From contig JASLOA010000037.1 in the NCBI GenBank assembly GCA_030745755.1, positions 1 through 64,000 on the forward strand: a DNA stretch of 64,000 bases, given 5' to 3'. Below are positions 17,078-26,139 of this stretch, one piece after another. How positions within the stretch are numbered: position 1 is the stretch's first letter; each line of letters begins with the position of its first letter. The notes under the pieces are model-generated. The model was given only the letters and a program-made list of their open reading frames with translations. It made no database searches and had not been told where the DNA came from. Made by a program: the position numbers and the translations under genes. Source of the DNA: Kiritimatiellia bacterium. Its GTDB lineage: Bacteria; Verrucomicrobiota; Kiritimatiellia; UBA8416; JABMPJ01.

Positions 17078-18433
17078 ATGACCGACACGACACACAACCG
17101 GATCACCGACGGAAATCTGCTACGCGCCATTCTGCTCCTGGCCGGTCCGATGATGGCCAGCTCGGTGCTCCAGAATGTGCAGAGCCTGATTGATCTTTTC
17201 TGGGTCGGACGGCTGGGCGCGGGGTCTGTGGCGGCGCTCGCGATGAGCGGCACCATGCTCATGCTCCTCTTTCCAGTCGTGTTGGGACTCGCCACAGGAA
17301 CGGTTGCGATCGTCTCTCGTCATGTGGGTGCGGGCGAAATGGACGAGGCATCACGCGTCGCGGGTCAATCCCTGCTGGCCGGCATCGTTATCGGCATCAT
17401 TACGGGCGCTGTCGGCTGGTGGCTGGCCCCGCGCGTGGTGACACTGTTCCGCGCGGACGCAGCCGTGGCAGAGCTGGCAGCCGCTTACCTGCGTATCAAC
17501 CTGGCCGGCATCGTAACGATGATTCTACTCTTTATAGGCAGCAGTGCCATGCGCGGCGCCGGCAATGCGACCGTGCCTATGCTTGCCATGGTCCTTTCGA
17601 ATATCATTAACATCGTCCTCGATCCCATCATGATCTTTGGCCTGCTCGGTGTTCCGGCCATGGGTGTACGTGGCGCGGCAGCGGCCACTGTCCTGGCCCA
17701 GTTCTTCGCCATGCTGATCATCATGATCGCAATGGCCAGCGGACGCACGGGGCTGCATGTCACACTGTCCCGCTGGCGGCCGCATCCGGTAACCATGTGG
17801 CGACTGCTGCGAATTGGGATGCCGAGCACGATCCAGATGGTTGCCCGCAGCCTGATGGGGATTGTGCTCATGCGCCTGGTAGCCTCTTGTGGCACGGCCG
17901 CCATTGCGGCCCATGGAATCGGTGTGCGGCTGCACATGATGCTGCTGCTACCGGCCTTTGCCTTTGGAAACGCCACGGCCACGATGGTGGGGCAGAACCT
18001 CGGGGCCAAGCGTCCTGAGCGTGCCCGCCTGGCCGCCTGGATGGCTACCGCAATGGATGGACTGGTGATGCTGGGCGCCGCGATCGTCCTGCTTTTCTGG
18101 GCACCCTCCCTGATTGCGTTCTTCAACGATGACGTGGCTGTCATAGAGGTAGGTACACGCATGCTGCGCATCGTGACGCCATTCTTCATCTTCGTGGGGC
18201 TCGCCATCATCATGTCCCGGGCTCTGATGGGCGCGGGTGATACGACCGCGCCAATGGTCACGACGTTGGTGGCGTTGTGGGGTGTGCAAGTGCCGCTGGC
18301 CATTGGACTGGCCCGGGTCATGCAGCCGGCCACCGACGGCATCTGGTGGGCCATGTCGATTGCAATAATGCTGCACGGACTGATGAATGCCGGCTGGTTC
18401 ATGACCGGGCGTTGGAAACACCGCGAGGTCTAA
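17078..18433 (+). CDS. MATE family efflux transporter
   Basis: A 451-residue inner-membrane protein with about twelve helices in two homologous halves, each opening with the family pattern (LLLAGPMMASSVLQNVQSLI and LLRIGMPSTIQMVARSLMGI). MATE proteins export cationic compounds or drugs in exchange for Na+ or H+; the substrate is unknown. The ATG at 17078 was preferred to a GTG at 17063; neither has a strong ribosome site. Confidence 0.92.
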   Translation: MTDTTHNRITDGNLLRAILLLAGPMMASSVLQNVQSLIDLFWVGRLGAGSVAALAMSGTMLMLLFPVVLGLATGTVAIVSRHVGAGEMDEASRVAGQSLLAGIVIGIITGAVGWWLAPRVVTLFRADAAVAELAAAYLRINLAGIVTMILLFIGSSAMRGAGNATVPMLAMVLSNIINIVLDPIMIFGLLGVPAMGVRGAAAATVLAQFFAMLIIMIAMASGRTGLHVTLSRWRPHPVTMWRLLRIGMPSTIQMVARSLMGIVLMRLVASCGTAAIAAHGIGVRLHMMLLLPAFAFGNATATMVGQNLGAKRPERARLAAWMATAMDGLVMLGAAIVLLFWAPSLIAFFNDDVAVIEVGTRMLRIVTPFFIFVGLAIIMSRALMGAGDTTAPMVTTLVALWGVQVPLAIGLARVMQPATDGIWWAMSIAIMLHGLMNAGWFMTGRWKHREV

Positions 18434-18439
18434 CCCGTA

Positions 18440-19036
18440 TCAGTCTTGCGGAGGCAGAGTCATCTCTGCGCGCCAGGCGTCCTGCAGCCGGCCCATGGCC
18501 CATTCGTAGTGCTCAGAACCCTTGACCCAGTCAAGCGCATTGGCTGCACGCGTGAAGTCACCGGCACTGGCGTAGAGATCAACGAGGACGGCGTGATTGT
18601 AGGGCTCCCAAAAATGCCACTCGACGTATTTTGCCCAGCCTGTCGCCGCCGCGGCGGGATCCCGTTTCTGAAGCAGACGTGCTTTAACCAGTTGCAGCGG
18701 GCCGCTGAAGGGGTTGAGCGCAAGCCCGACATCCGTCCAATTCTCGGCAGCCCGGTAGCGGCGTTGGCGCTCGGTGCCGCCGACTTCACTCCGCCTGGTA
18801 TAGGCCTGCTCCGCCGCCCAGATGCAGAAGCGGTAGTTGTGTGGATACAGTCTGTGCGCCCTTTCGATGGAGCGCAGGGCGACAGAGAGATCATCCTGAG
18901 TCGGCCCATACTTGGCCGACTTATAGATCCAGTGGGCCCGCGCGGCACGCCAGGCATAGTGTGAGCAGTAGGCTCCCAGCACAATCAGTAGCGCTCCTGC
19001 GCATGTCTGTATGGTTGTGCCCTTTTTTGACTTCAT
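18440..19036 (-). CDS. membrane-anchored TPR-like protein of the polysaccharide export operon
   Basis: A 198-residue protein with one N-terminal membrane helix (CAGALLIVLGAYCSHYAW) and a helical remainder in TPR-like pairs (LRSIERAHRLYPHNYRFCIW; ENWTDVGLALNPFSGPLQLV). Similar pieces occur as the C-terminal part of O-antigen ligase-type proteins, so it may assist polymerisation or export. Its ATG overlaps the stop of the Wza-like gene (TAATG at 19036), and it is last in the operon. Confidence 0.65.
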   Translation of the reverse strand: MKSKKGTTIQTCAGALLIVLGAYCSHYAWRAARAHWIYKSAKYGPTQDDLSVALRSIERAHRLYPHNYRFCIWAAEQAYTRRSEVGGTERQRRYRAAENWTDVGLALNPFSGPLQLVKARLLQKRDPAAAATGWAKYVEWHFWEPYNHAVLVDLYASAGDFTRAANALDWVKGSEHYEWAMGRLQDAWRAEMTLPPQD

Positions 19037-19770
19037 TACATCCAGCGGCGCTGAACAATGATGGTATCATTCGCCTTGATCAGAGGATCGGCCTCTTCAC
19101 CATCCTCAATCTTGTCACCATCGAACGTCATGTCCCGACTCCCGCTAATGACTTTGATCTTTGACCGCTTGGCAAAGTCGGTATAGCCGCCGGCCGTAAT
19201 AATCGCCTGGATTAGTGTGATGTCCCCCGATAGCGGAAAACTACCCGGACGCTTCACTTCTCCTCTAACGTAGTACGTTCCCGCATCTGCCATCACAATG
19301 ACGTCGATCTTACGGTAGAAGCCGCCACTGATATAGGCATCCTTAATGGCGTCTTCGGCCTGCGATGTCCGCAGTCCGGTGATGTTGATCTTACCGATGA
19401 GGGGAAGCGTTACGGCACCCAGTTCATCGACTTCCTCACGAATCTCTTCAGGACGAGGGATATTCATAAGATAGACAAGAATGCCATCCCCGCGCCGCAG
19501 GACTTCACCCGCCCCCTCATGCCCGGTGTGCCCGGTGTGGGCCGTCGGAACGGAAATAGCCGCAACATTGCTGACAGCCGCCGCGACTGCATCCGGTGTT
19601 GCCGCCGCATCTGTGGCCCGCTCGGCCCATTCAGAGGGGCGGCGGCGTGAGCCGTCGGGGCGGTACCGCGCCATGCGTTGGTCGCCAATCGAACGGCTTG
19701 CACAGCCACTAAGACAGAGGCAAGCCGCCGTAAACATCAATCCAGTCAGAAACCAGCGACGCGCCTTCAT
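19036..19770 (-). CDS. polysaccharide export lipoprotein (Wza-like, SLBB domain)
   Basis: A 244-residue outer-membrane export protein. A lipobox (CLSGC near residue 22) is followed by a spacer rich in Ala and Thr, then the poly-export domain (ILVYLMNIPRPEEIREEVDE; VTLPLIGKINITGLR) and an SLBB domain (TYYVRGEVKRPGSFPLSGDI). It is expected to form the channel through which the kinase-controlled polymer leaves. Its ATG overlaps the stop of the autokinase gene by four bases. Confidence 0.9.
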   Translation of the reverse strand: MKARRWFLTGLMFTAACLCLSGCASRSIGDQRMARYRPDGSRRRPSEWAERATDAAATPDAVAAAVSNVAAISVPTAHTGHTGHEGAGEVLRRGDGILVYLMNIPRPEEIREEVDELGAVTLPLIGKINITGLRTSQAEDAIKDAYISGGFYRKIDVIVMADAGTYYVRGEVKRPGSFPLSGDITLIQAIITAGGYTDFAKRSKIKVISGSRDMTFDGDKIEDGEEADPLIKANDTIIVQRRWM

Positions 19771-21911
19771 GCCTGCCTACCTTTAGATGGTTTACCTTTG
19801 GTTTCTGCCGCCTTCTTTTCATCGTGCGGGTAGTAGTAATAGTGCTGATGATAGTAATAGTAGGCGTAGTCACGTGAGATGTTAATGTTGTTGAGGACTA
19901 CACCCAGTAGGTTGCCGCCGAAGTTCTCCACCATCTCCTTGGCCCGGGCCGACAGGGCACGCGGGTACTTGCGGTGCTGGATCACGAGGAGCACACCATC
20001 CACCTCGCGTGTAAGGAGCGAGGCGTCACTGACCCCGATGATGGGTGGCGAATCAAAGAAGACGACGTCGTAGCGTTCCTTCAACTCCGTCACCAGCTCC
20101 TTCATCCGGTCCGTGGCAATCAGCCCGTGTACGCCCGTGGACAACTTGCCGCTGGGCAGCAGGTCCATATTGGGTTCAGCTGTCTTCTGAATGCAGTCGT
20201 CCATTTCCGCATCGCCTACCAGGATGTTGGCCAGACCGGGACGGTTGTCCGTTTCAAGAATCTTGTGCTGACGCGGGCGATGAAGGTCGGAGTCGACAAC
20301 GATCACGCGGTCACCCAACTGGGCCGAGGTATAGGCCAGGTTGAACAGAGTCAGCGACTTGCCCTCTCCCACACTCGCGCTGGTCACACAGATGCTCTTG
20401 CCGCCCGGTGCATCCTTCGAAAACCACACGTTCGTACGCAGTACACGGTAGGCCTCGGCATGCGCGGCGTGCGCGGCGGGATCCATCAGGGGCTTGACCT
20501 TCTGCGGTATCACACCCACAACGGTGGCCTGCATATACTGTTCTATGTCATCGATGGTCTTGATCGATGTGTCGAGGTACTCCGCGAAATAGGCCAATCC
20601 GACACCGGCTGTAAGACCGACAAGGACGCTGAGCACGATATTCAAGACAGGGCGCGGTCTCACCTGGTCACGGTCGCTGGGCGGTTTGGCCGGCTCTACG
20701 CGCTCAACGGTGGTGCGCGGAATGCGCATCTCGATGCGCTCCTCGGCGTAGCGCAGCTCCAAGGCTTCCAGTACACGGCGCTGGTGCTCAACATCAGCCT
20801 TGGCCACCTCGTACTCCAGATAGCCCTCGCCTTCGTGTATCCTGTCACTTGCCTTGGTCTTCTCGAGCATCTCCTCCAAAGCCATGGTTTCCGCCTTCGC
20901 GCGCTCGTACTCGGCCTCAACGCCGGTGCGCAGACCCTTGAGCCCGTCGGCAATCGTGGTCTCCAATTCGCCGATCGTTGCACGTATGCGAATCAGGTCC
21001 GGGTGCTTGTTCCCCAGTGCATCTTTCATGCGGCCCAGCTCTACTTCCGCCTCCCGCTTCTCGGCCACAAGCTTCATCAGGCCCATATCCTGTACCAGGT
21101 ACGGGAAAGCCCCGAGCAGTTGATCATTGCTGAGCGACTGTACCTTCTCGAAGAGCGCCTTCTTGGCCCCGGTCTCCATGCCCTGCTTGATGCGGGCCTG
21201 TTCCAGTTGCGTGATCCTCAACTTGGTCAGCTCGCTGTCACCCCCGGCATAGAAATTCACAATAGTCAGCTCACGCTCCTGCAGAACCTTGCTGAGATTC
21301 CGTTCCGCACTGGCCACGAGGGCGCGCTGATCCTGGAGGGAATCGTAGAGGGCGGCGAGGGCGCGCTCGGTGGTGTCACGCGTGCGTCGAACGGTCAGGT
21401 CGCGATAAACCGTGGCCATTTCATTGGCTATATCGGCAGCCATCTGCGGAGCGGTGCCTTTGGGTTCGTCCATGTAGAGCTGGATCTCGATCAGGTTGGT
21501 GTCGCGGTATTGCTGCACCTTCATGCTGTTCGCCACAAGCTTGTAGGTCAGTTCGAGGCTGTTTGCCCCCAGGGTGTCGTAGTAGCCGTAGGCCCGTCCC
21601 AGTGTTTCGTCCAGGTTGAGCCGGCGCACGACCTCTTCGATGACCGGTCCCGACTGGATAATCTCGAACTGGGTGCGAAGGAAGAGCGGATCGAACCGCA
21701 TCATCTCCTGCGTGAATACGGGGAGATCGGGGCGCTCTTCTTCGACCTTGATGACACACGAGGCCATGTAGACCTTGCTCATCGAAAACGTGACGAGCAC
21801 GCCGACGAGAATGACCAGCAGTGCCACTGCCATGACCACCTCTTTGCGCGCCACGATCACGCGCCAGTAGTCCAAGAAATGCAGGCTCTCCTGCTGATGC
21901 TGATCCGGCAT
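19767..21911 (-). CDS. polysaccharide co-polymerase/tyrosine autokinase (Wzc-like)
   Basis: A 714-residue fused Wzz-plus-kinase protein. It has an N-terminal Wzz domain with a first membrane helix (VMAVALLVILVGVLVTFSM), a long coiled-coil periplasmic part, and a second helix near residue 425. The BY-kinase domain has Walker A SASVGEGKSLTLFNLA (about 512), Walker A' VIVVDSDLHRP (about 535) and Walker B VVFFDSPPI (about 618). The C-terminus has the tyrosine cluster that is autophosphorylated (YAYYYYHQHYYYYP near 680). It controls chain length and export with the Wza-like partner encoded next. Confidence 0.94.
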   Translation of the reverse strand: MPDQHQQESLHFLDYWRVIVARKEVVMAVALLVILVGVLVTFSMSKVYMASCVIKVEEERPDLPVFTQEMMRFDPLFLRTQFEIIQSGPVIEEVVRRLNLDETLGRAYGYYDTLGANSLELTYKLVANSMKVQQYRDTNLIEIQLYMDEPKGTAPQMAADIANEMATVYRDLTVRRTRDTTERALAALYDSLQDQRALVASAERNLSKVLQERELTIVNFYAGGDSELTKLRITQLEQARIKQGMETGAKKALFEKVQSLSNDQLLGAFPYLVQDMGLMKLVAEKREAEVELGRMKDALGNKHPDLIRIRATIGELETTIADGLKGLRTGVEAEYERAKAETMALEEMLEKTKASDRIHEGEGYLEYEVAKADVEHQRRVLEALELRYAEERIEMRIPRTTVERVEPAKPPSDRDQVRPRPVLNIVLSVLVGLTAGVGLAYFAEYLDTSIKTIDDIEQYMQATVVGVIPQKVKPLMDPAAHAAHAEAYRVLRTNVWFSKDAPGGKSICVTSASVGEGKSLTLFNLAYTSAQLGDRVIVVDSDLHRPRQHKILETDNRPGLANILVGDAEMDDCIQKTAEPNMDLLPSGKLSTGVHGLIATDRMKELVTELKERYDVVFFDSPPIIGVSDASLLTREVDGVLLVIQHRKYPRALSARAKEMVENFGGNLLGVVLNNINISRDYAYYYYHQHYYYYPHDEKKAAETKGKPSKGRQA

Positions 21912-22005
21912 AGTGCGTTATCCCATTCCCTCTTGCCACCGAAAGCCCCGCGGTCGAACACGATGGGTCGCTCCGCAGGGCCTTACGGAAGAAAGTGATT
22001 TAGAC

Positions 22006-23208
22006 TTAGAAGTACTTCGTCAGCTCAAGTGTTGTGGTGTTCTTCGTGTAGGAGACCCAGACGTCAGAATCCACATCCTGGAAGCGTTGCCGCAAGAGAA
22101 CCGTCAACTGATCGCTCACCTTGTAGGCCACCTGCCCATATACGTCGATCGTGGTTTGGTCGCCATCAGGCAAACCGATCAGGGCAACCAGCGGCACCGC
22201 AGATGGCGCGACGTCCTCGTACTTGCTGAGACGATAGGTACCCGACAACGTCAGGGTGGTTTTCGGGGAGGTGTCCCAGTCGATCACCCCGCGGAACTGA
22301 GAGTATTCCTGGGAGGCAAACGGATAGACATCGGCGTCACGCACGGCATGCTTCAACGCGCCGTAAAGCCGAAAATCCGGGGTTGTGTTACCGCGCATAA
22401 ATAGCTCAACGAAGGGGTTGGTCGAGTCATCTATGTCGTCATCCTCATAGGATTGTTTCTGAGCGCCGACCTCTGCCCCAACGGTCAGGTTCTTGGACAA
22501 ACCGCGTTCGGTACCCACGGCCAGAAGCACGGAATTGAAGTCACGCATGATCGCGTCGGGGCTCTCGTAGCCATAGCTGGAGTAGCGACCCTCAAGGGTC
22601 AGTCGCGACTGCTTGCTGAGATGCCGAACGAATCGGCTGCCAACGTCCGCCCGATCTTCGTCCCAACGCAGGGCCATGGTATCCTCATCGTAGCGCTTAA
22701 TGCGGTGGTTCCCGTAGATTTCGATCTCGTTCCTGTGCGTCATCATATGATCGATGCCGGCCCGTAGAGAGTTGAGCATATAGCTCTGGTCGCCGCGAAC
22801 CGTTCCGCCGTCTTCAGAAATTGAAGGATCATCGGTCAGAACAAAACTATCCCTGAAACGCAAAGCGGTGCGGCGTGAGGGCCGGTGTTTAGCTGTCACC
22901 CCGAAGTCATGCTGCAGTTCAACGTCATTCTGGAGATCACTCGGATTGGTGCGGTAGCGGAACCTGGGCGCATAGAACAGGTCAAAGAGCGAGCTTTCCG
23001 ACTCGAACAGCATATCGGCCCGCGGGCTGATAGTGAGATCGACATTCGAGTCCTCGTCCGCCTCCCACGTATCGCGGTTGTCCGTATAATCCGCGCGTGT
23101 ATTGACTGAAAAACGAAAACGGTCGCCCTGCGACTCCTCCGCTGTCAAGTGGCAGGCAAACATAGCCAGCACAACCGTTGCGTACATACACTGCTTCAGT
23201 GACTTCAT
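22006..23208 (-). CDS. outer-membrane beta-barrel protein of the exopolysaccharide operon
   Basis: A 400-residue protein with a signal peptide (cleavage probably after HLTA) and a long series of amphipathic beta strands with aromatic girdles, ending in TTLELTKYF with the terminal phenylalanine typical of outer-membrane barrels. Barrels of this kind accompany exosortase-type polysaccharide loci and probably help polymer pass the outer membrane. It is the first gene after the promoter at 23286-23314, with an AGGAG site before its ATG. Confidence 0.78.
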   Translation of the reverse strand: MKSLKQCMYATVVLAMFACHLTAEESQGDRFRFSVNTRADYTDNRDTWEADEDSNVDLTISPRADMLFESESSLFDLFYAPRFRYRTNPSDLQNDVELQHDFGVTAKHRPSRRTALRFRDSFVLTDDPSISEDGGTVRGDQSYMLNSLRAGIDHMMTHRNEIEIYGNHRIKRYDEDTMALRWDEDRADVGSRFVRHLSKQSRLTLEGRYSSYGYESPDAIMRDFNSVLLAVGTERGLSKNLTVGAEVGAQKQSYEDDDIDDSTNPFVELFMRGNTTPDFRLYGALKHAVRDADVYPFASQEYSQFRGVIDWDTSPKTTLTLSGTYRLSKYEDVAPSAVPLVALIGLPDGDQTTIDVYGQVAYKVSDQLTVLLRQRFQDVDSDVWVSYTKNTTTLELTKYF

Positions 23209-23285
23209 AAGGTCTCCTAATAATAAAGAAAGCGATCTCCGCGCCCAGCGAACGTGAGAACATCCACTATCATGAATTGGCGGTC

Positions 23286-23314
23286 ATTATTGAGCTGCCC
23301 CTCCAAACCGTCAA
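23286..23314 (-). promoter_or_regulatory. sigma-70-type promoter of the polysaccharide export operon
   Basis: A TTGACG -35 (complement of 23309-23314), a 17-bp spacer and AATAAT as -10 (complement of 23286-23291), each differing from consensus at one base. The predicted start is near 23279, giving a leader of about 70 bases before the barrel gene. It lies in the divergent gap with the RNase HIII gene. Confidence 0.6.
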
Positions 23315-23388
23315 TCACAAAAGGGTGACGCTCAGGGCGCATTGTGCGCTGTTGCACCCGGCGAGGCATTGTGTCATCATCCCCCGCC

Positions 23389-24381
23389 ATGGCAGCAAAG
23401 AACTCATTTTCCTATAAGTTGACGGAGCCGCAGCAGGAGATCCTTGAGGAGCTCCTGCGCAGCGGCAATTACCGCCCGATTCGCGTTGAGCACACACGCA
23501 TTGCCGTGGAGATTCCCAAGTGTAAGATCTCGCTCTATAAAAGCGGTACGTGCCTCATTCAGGGAAAAGGTGCCGAGGAATTCGTCACCTTCACGCTGGA
23601 ACCACTGGTGCTTATGGGGGCCTCCCTTGGATACGACGATGTCCTTAATCCCGAGGCCACGGCCCCGCATATGGGCGTAGACGAAAGTGGCAAGGGCGAT
23701 TTCTTTGGTCCGATCGTCATCGCTTCCGCCTATATCAACCCCGAACTCGCCGACGCCATGCGGGAGATGGACGTCAAGGACAGCAAGCAGATCACGAGCG
23801 ACAAGAAGGCGCTGCGCCTGGGCAGCGAGCTGCGCAAGCTGCTGGGCAACCGTCACAGCGTGGTCAAGATTGGGCCTGCCGCCTACAACCGCCTCTACAG
23901 CAAGATGCGCAGCGTCAACACACTACTGGCTTGGGGGCATGCGCGCGCTATCGAGAACCTGCTGGAAGTGATCCCGGACTGCCCTCGCGCCATTTCCGAC
24001 CAATTTGGCAGCAAGCAGCAAGTCGAGCGGGCCCTCATGAAGAAGGGCCAGAAGATCGATCTTGTGCAGCGCCACAAAGCTGAATCAGACCTGGCCGTCG
24101 CCGCCGCATCGATCATCGCGAGAGAGAGCTTTCTGCTGTCGTTGAAGAGGCAGGAGGAGTTCTACAAGGTCACCATGCCCAAGGGCGCCTCGGCCGGCGT
24201 TCGAGAGTGGGCCGTTGAGTTGGTCAAGAAGAAGGGGCCCACTATTCTGCTCGAGACGGCCAAGTGCCACTTCAAGACGACCGACCAGGTCCTCAAGGCC
24301 GCAGGGAGTTCCCGTGAAGCGCTCGGGCCCGAAGGCCAGGCCGTCTCCAAGGCCTATACCTATAAGAAGAAGAAAAAATGA
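23389..24381 (+). CDS. rnhC: ribonuclease HIII
   Basis: Cleaves the RNA strand of RNA-DNA hybrids. The 330-residue protein has the N-terminal substrate-binding domain of the HIII group (FSYKLTEPQQEILEELLRSG) and a type-2 RNase H core. The core has the acidic motif GVDESGKGDFFGP near residue 97, VKDSKQ near 130, and KAESDLAVAAASIIARE near 230; DEDD-type metal ligands are visible. The Gly in DESGKG marks HIII rather than HII. The ATG at 23389 was chosen because the domain starts there. The stop overlaps the next start as ATGA. Confidence 0.93.
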   Translation: MAAKNSFSYKLTEPQQEILEELLRSGNYRPIRVEHTRIAVEIPKCKISLYKSGTCLIQGKGAEEFVTFTLEPLVLMGASLGYDDVLNPEATAPHMGVDESGKGDFFGPIVIASAYINPELADAMREMDVKDSKQITSDKKALRLGSELRKLLGNRHSVVKIGPAAYNRLYSKMRSVNTLLAWGHARAIENLLEVIPDCPRAISDQFGSKQQVERALMKKGQKIDLVQRHKAESDLAVAAASIIARESFLLSLKRQEEFYKVTMPKGASAGVREWAVELVKKKGPTILLETAKCHFKTTDQVLKAAGSSREALGPEGQAVSKAYTYKKKKK

Positions 24382-25259
24382 GCTTCAGTACCTGGGACAC
24401 CCTCTTCAATCTGCTGCTGATCACGTTCTGGTTTCGCATCTGGACAGATGACGAGGACCGCAACGTTCACTTCAATCCATACCTGGCGCCGCTTGCGCGT
24501 CTGTCGCGCACCATTCTTCACTTCGTTGAACCGGTCTTTCTGGGGTTGCGCCCCGCGGCCGTCGCGGCGATTGCCATGTCGATCATCGTGGTGTTTCGAG
24601 CACTGGTTGCGCCGCGCCAGGCGATTTGGATGCTGTCACTGGGTATCGATCAACAGCCCCTTGATGGCACCCTCCCCCACGTTATTGCCTTCAGTGTCCT
24701 CTCTTTCGGCTGCTTCCTGTTTCGGTTGTGGGGCATCTCCCTGCTGTTCACCTGGATAGGCGCACACCGCTCGCAAGAGAACCCCGTGTCGATGCTTCAC
24801 TATCTCGCGCGGCCGTTTTCCAATATCCGCATCCAGCTGCGCCCCATGGTTCTGCTCATGTATGCGGCGGTTCTGATCGTGCTGCTGGACAGGTTCGGGC
24901 AGCCTGCACAGGCGGGTTTTGGCCTGCCGGGCTCCCTGGTGTGGAGCGGTCCGGAAGCGGTGACATCATTCTTCAAGCTGCTGGTTCTCTCGGTGGCCGC
25001 CTGGGTGCAATTGCTGCCGCTGCTGCAGTCGCTCATGCTGATGTTGATCATCGGGTCGTGGATATCGATGTTCACCCAGTCACAGGGACTGGCCATGCTC
25101 TGTCGCGACTGGATCAACCTGCTCCTCGGACCGCTGCGTCGCTACCCGATCCGGATCGGCATGCTCGATCTCTCCCCGATCGTGTTCTTCTTCGCGATCG
25201 GCCTCGCGCATGCCCTCTTCATGAGTATCATCTTCGCAGCCTATAAGAGCCTGGGCTGA
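24378..25259 (+). CDS. YggT-like integral membrane protein
   Basis: A 293-residue protein with about six hydrophobic helices. The C-terminal third matches the YggT pattern (IIGSWISMFTQSQGLAMLCR, then LLGPLRRYPIRIGMLDLSPI). YggT proteins are linked to membrane and division functions, but the biochemical role is unsettled. Its start overlaps the RNase HIII stop by four bases. Confidence 0.72.
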   Translation: MSFSTWDTLFNLLLITFWFRIWTDDEDRNVHFNPYLAPLARLSRTILHFVEPVFLGLRPAAVAAIAMSIIVVFRALVAPRQAIWMLSLGIDQQPLDGTLPHVIAFSVLSFGCFLFRLWGISLLFTWIGAHRSQENPVSMLHYLARPFSNIRIQLRPMVLLMYAAVLIVLLDRFGQPAQAGFGLPGSLVWSGPEAVTSFFKLLVLSVAAWVQLLPLLQSLMLMLIIGSWISMFTQSQGLAMLCRDWINLLLGPLRRYPIRIGMLDLSPIVFFFAIGLAHALFMSIIFAAYKSLG

Positions 25260-25279
25260 ACCACCCCAACCGGGTCTCT

Positions 25280-26071
25280 CTATCCATGGATATGGAAGAG
25301 CCGTTTCGCATTCGCCGTTGTTACCTCGGCAATCTGCTCCACCGACACGCCGCGGACATCGGCGAGGCATTTCGCCACCTCAGACAGGTAGGCAGGCTCG
25401 TTTGGCTTGCCCCGGTGAGGGACAGGGGCGAGATAGGGAGTATCGGTCTCGATCAACAGCCACTCGTCCGGCACTACTGCCGCCGCCTCGCGCAGTGAGT
25501 CGGCATTCCGAAAGGTGACGATGCCGCTGAAACTGATAAAGAGGCCGATGGCGACCAGCTCCTTCGCCATATCGGCGTTGCCCGTGAAGCAGTGCAGAAC
25601 CCCCAACCGCTCGTACTCATGCTGCCAAGCCCTTCGCTGGGCCCGCAGCATTGAAAGCGTATCCGCCTCCGCCTCGCGACTGTGCACCACCACCGGCAGG
25701 CCACGTTCCCGGGCCAGCTCAAGTTGGCCGCCCAAGAGCGCTTGCTGTTCGTTCGCCGTCTCAGGGGAGTAATGGTAATCCAGCCCGATTTCCCCGACCG
25801 CGACAACCCCGGGGGCGTCCAACATAGCGCGCACGCGCTCCACCAATGCGGGTACATCCCCTGCCCCGCCGGTCTCGGCTACGTGCCGGTCGAATGCGAC
25901 AGTAGCAGAGAACAATTTCGGCTGTTCGCTCGCCGCAGCCAGGGCGGCGCTGTTCATGGTGTCGGAGCCGCCGACTGCGACCATGTGCTGCACGCCGGCC
26001 CCAATAGCGCGAGATGAGAGCCCGGCAACATCATCGCCCGGCTCGAGATGCATGTGGGTATCAACAAACAT
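25280..26071 (-). CDS. TatD family metal-dependent hydrolase
   Basis: A 263-residue TIM-barrel metallohydrolase. Metal-binding residues are visible in order: VDTHMHLE at the N-terminus, VGEIGLDYHY near residue 95, VVHSREAE near 130, LHCFTGN near 160 and IETDTPYLAPVPHRG near 210. Members act as 3'-5' DNA exonucleases or other phosphohydrolases. It is convergent with the YggT-like gene and divergent from the exchanger. Confidence 0.92.
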   Translation of the reverse strand: MFVDTHMHLEPGDDVAGLSSRAIGAGVQHMVAVGGSDTMNSAALAAASEQPKLFSATVAFDRHVAETGGAGDVPALVERVRAMLDAPGVVAVGEIGLDYHYSPETANEQQALLGGQLELARERGLPVVVHSREAEADTLSMLRAQRRAWQHEYERLGVLHCFTGNADMAKELVAIGLFISFSGIVTFRNADSLREAAAVVPDEWLLIETDTPYLAPVPHRGKPNEPAYLSEVAKCLADVRGVSVEQIAEVTTANAKRLFHIHG

Positions 26072-26139
26072 GGCCGGGAGTGTAGCTCACTGGCATCTTT
26101 ATCTCGATCCAAATCCCGTTACCCAATATAGTCGCCCGC

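Noticed and set aside
17485-18402. Minus-strand frame inside the MATE gene
   Set aside because: Shadow of the transporter; no signal or domain of its own.
19974-21998. Very long plus-strand frame opposite the tyrosine autokinase
   Set aside because: 674 codons long but antisense to a gene with full Walker motifs and tyrosine tail; composition is His/Gln/Arg-rich shadow sequence.
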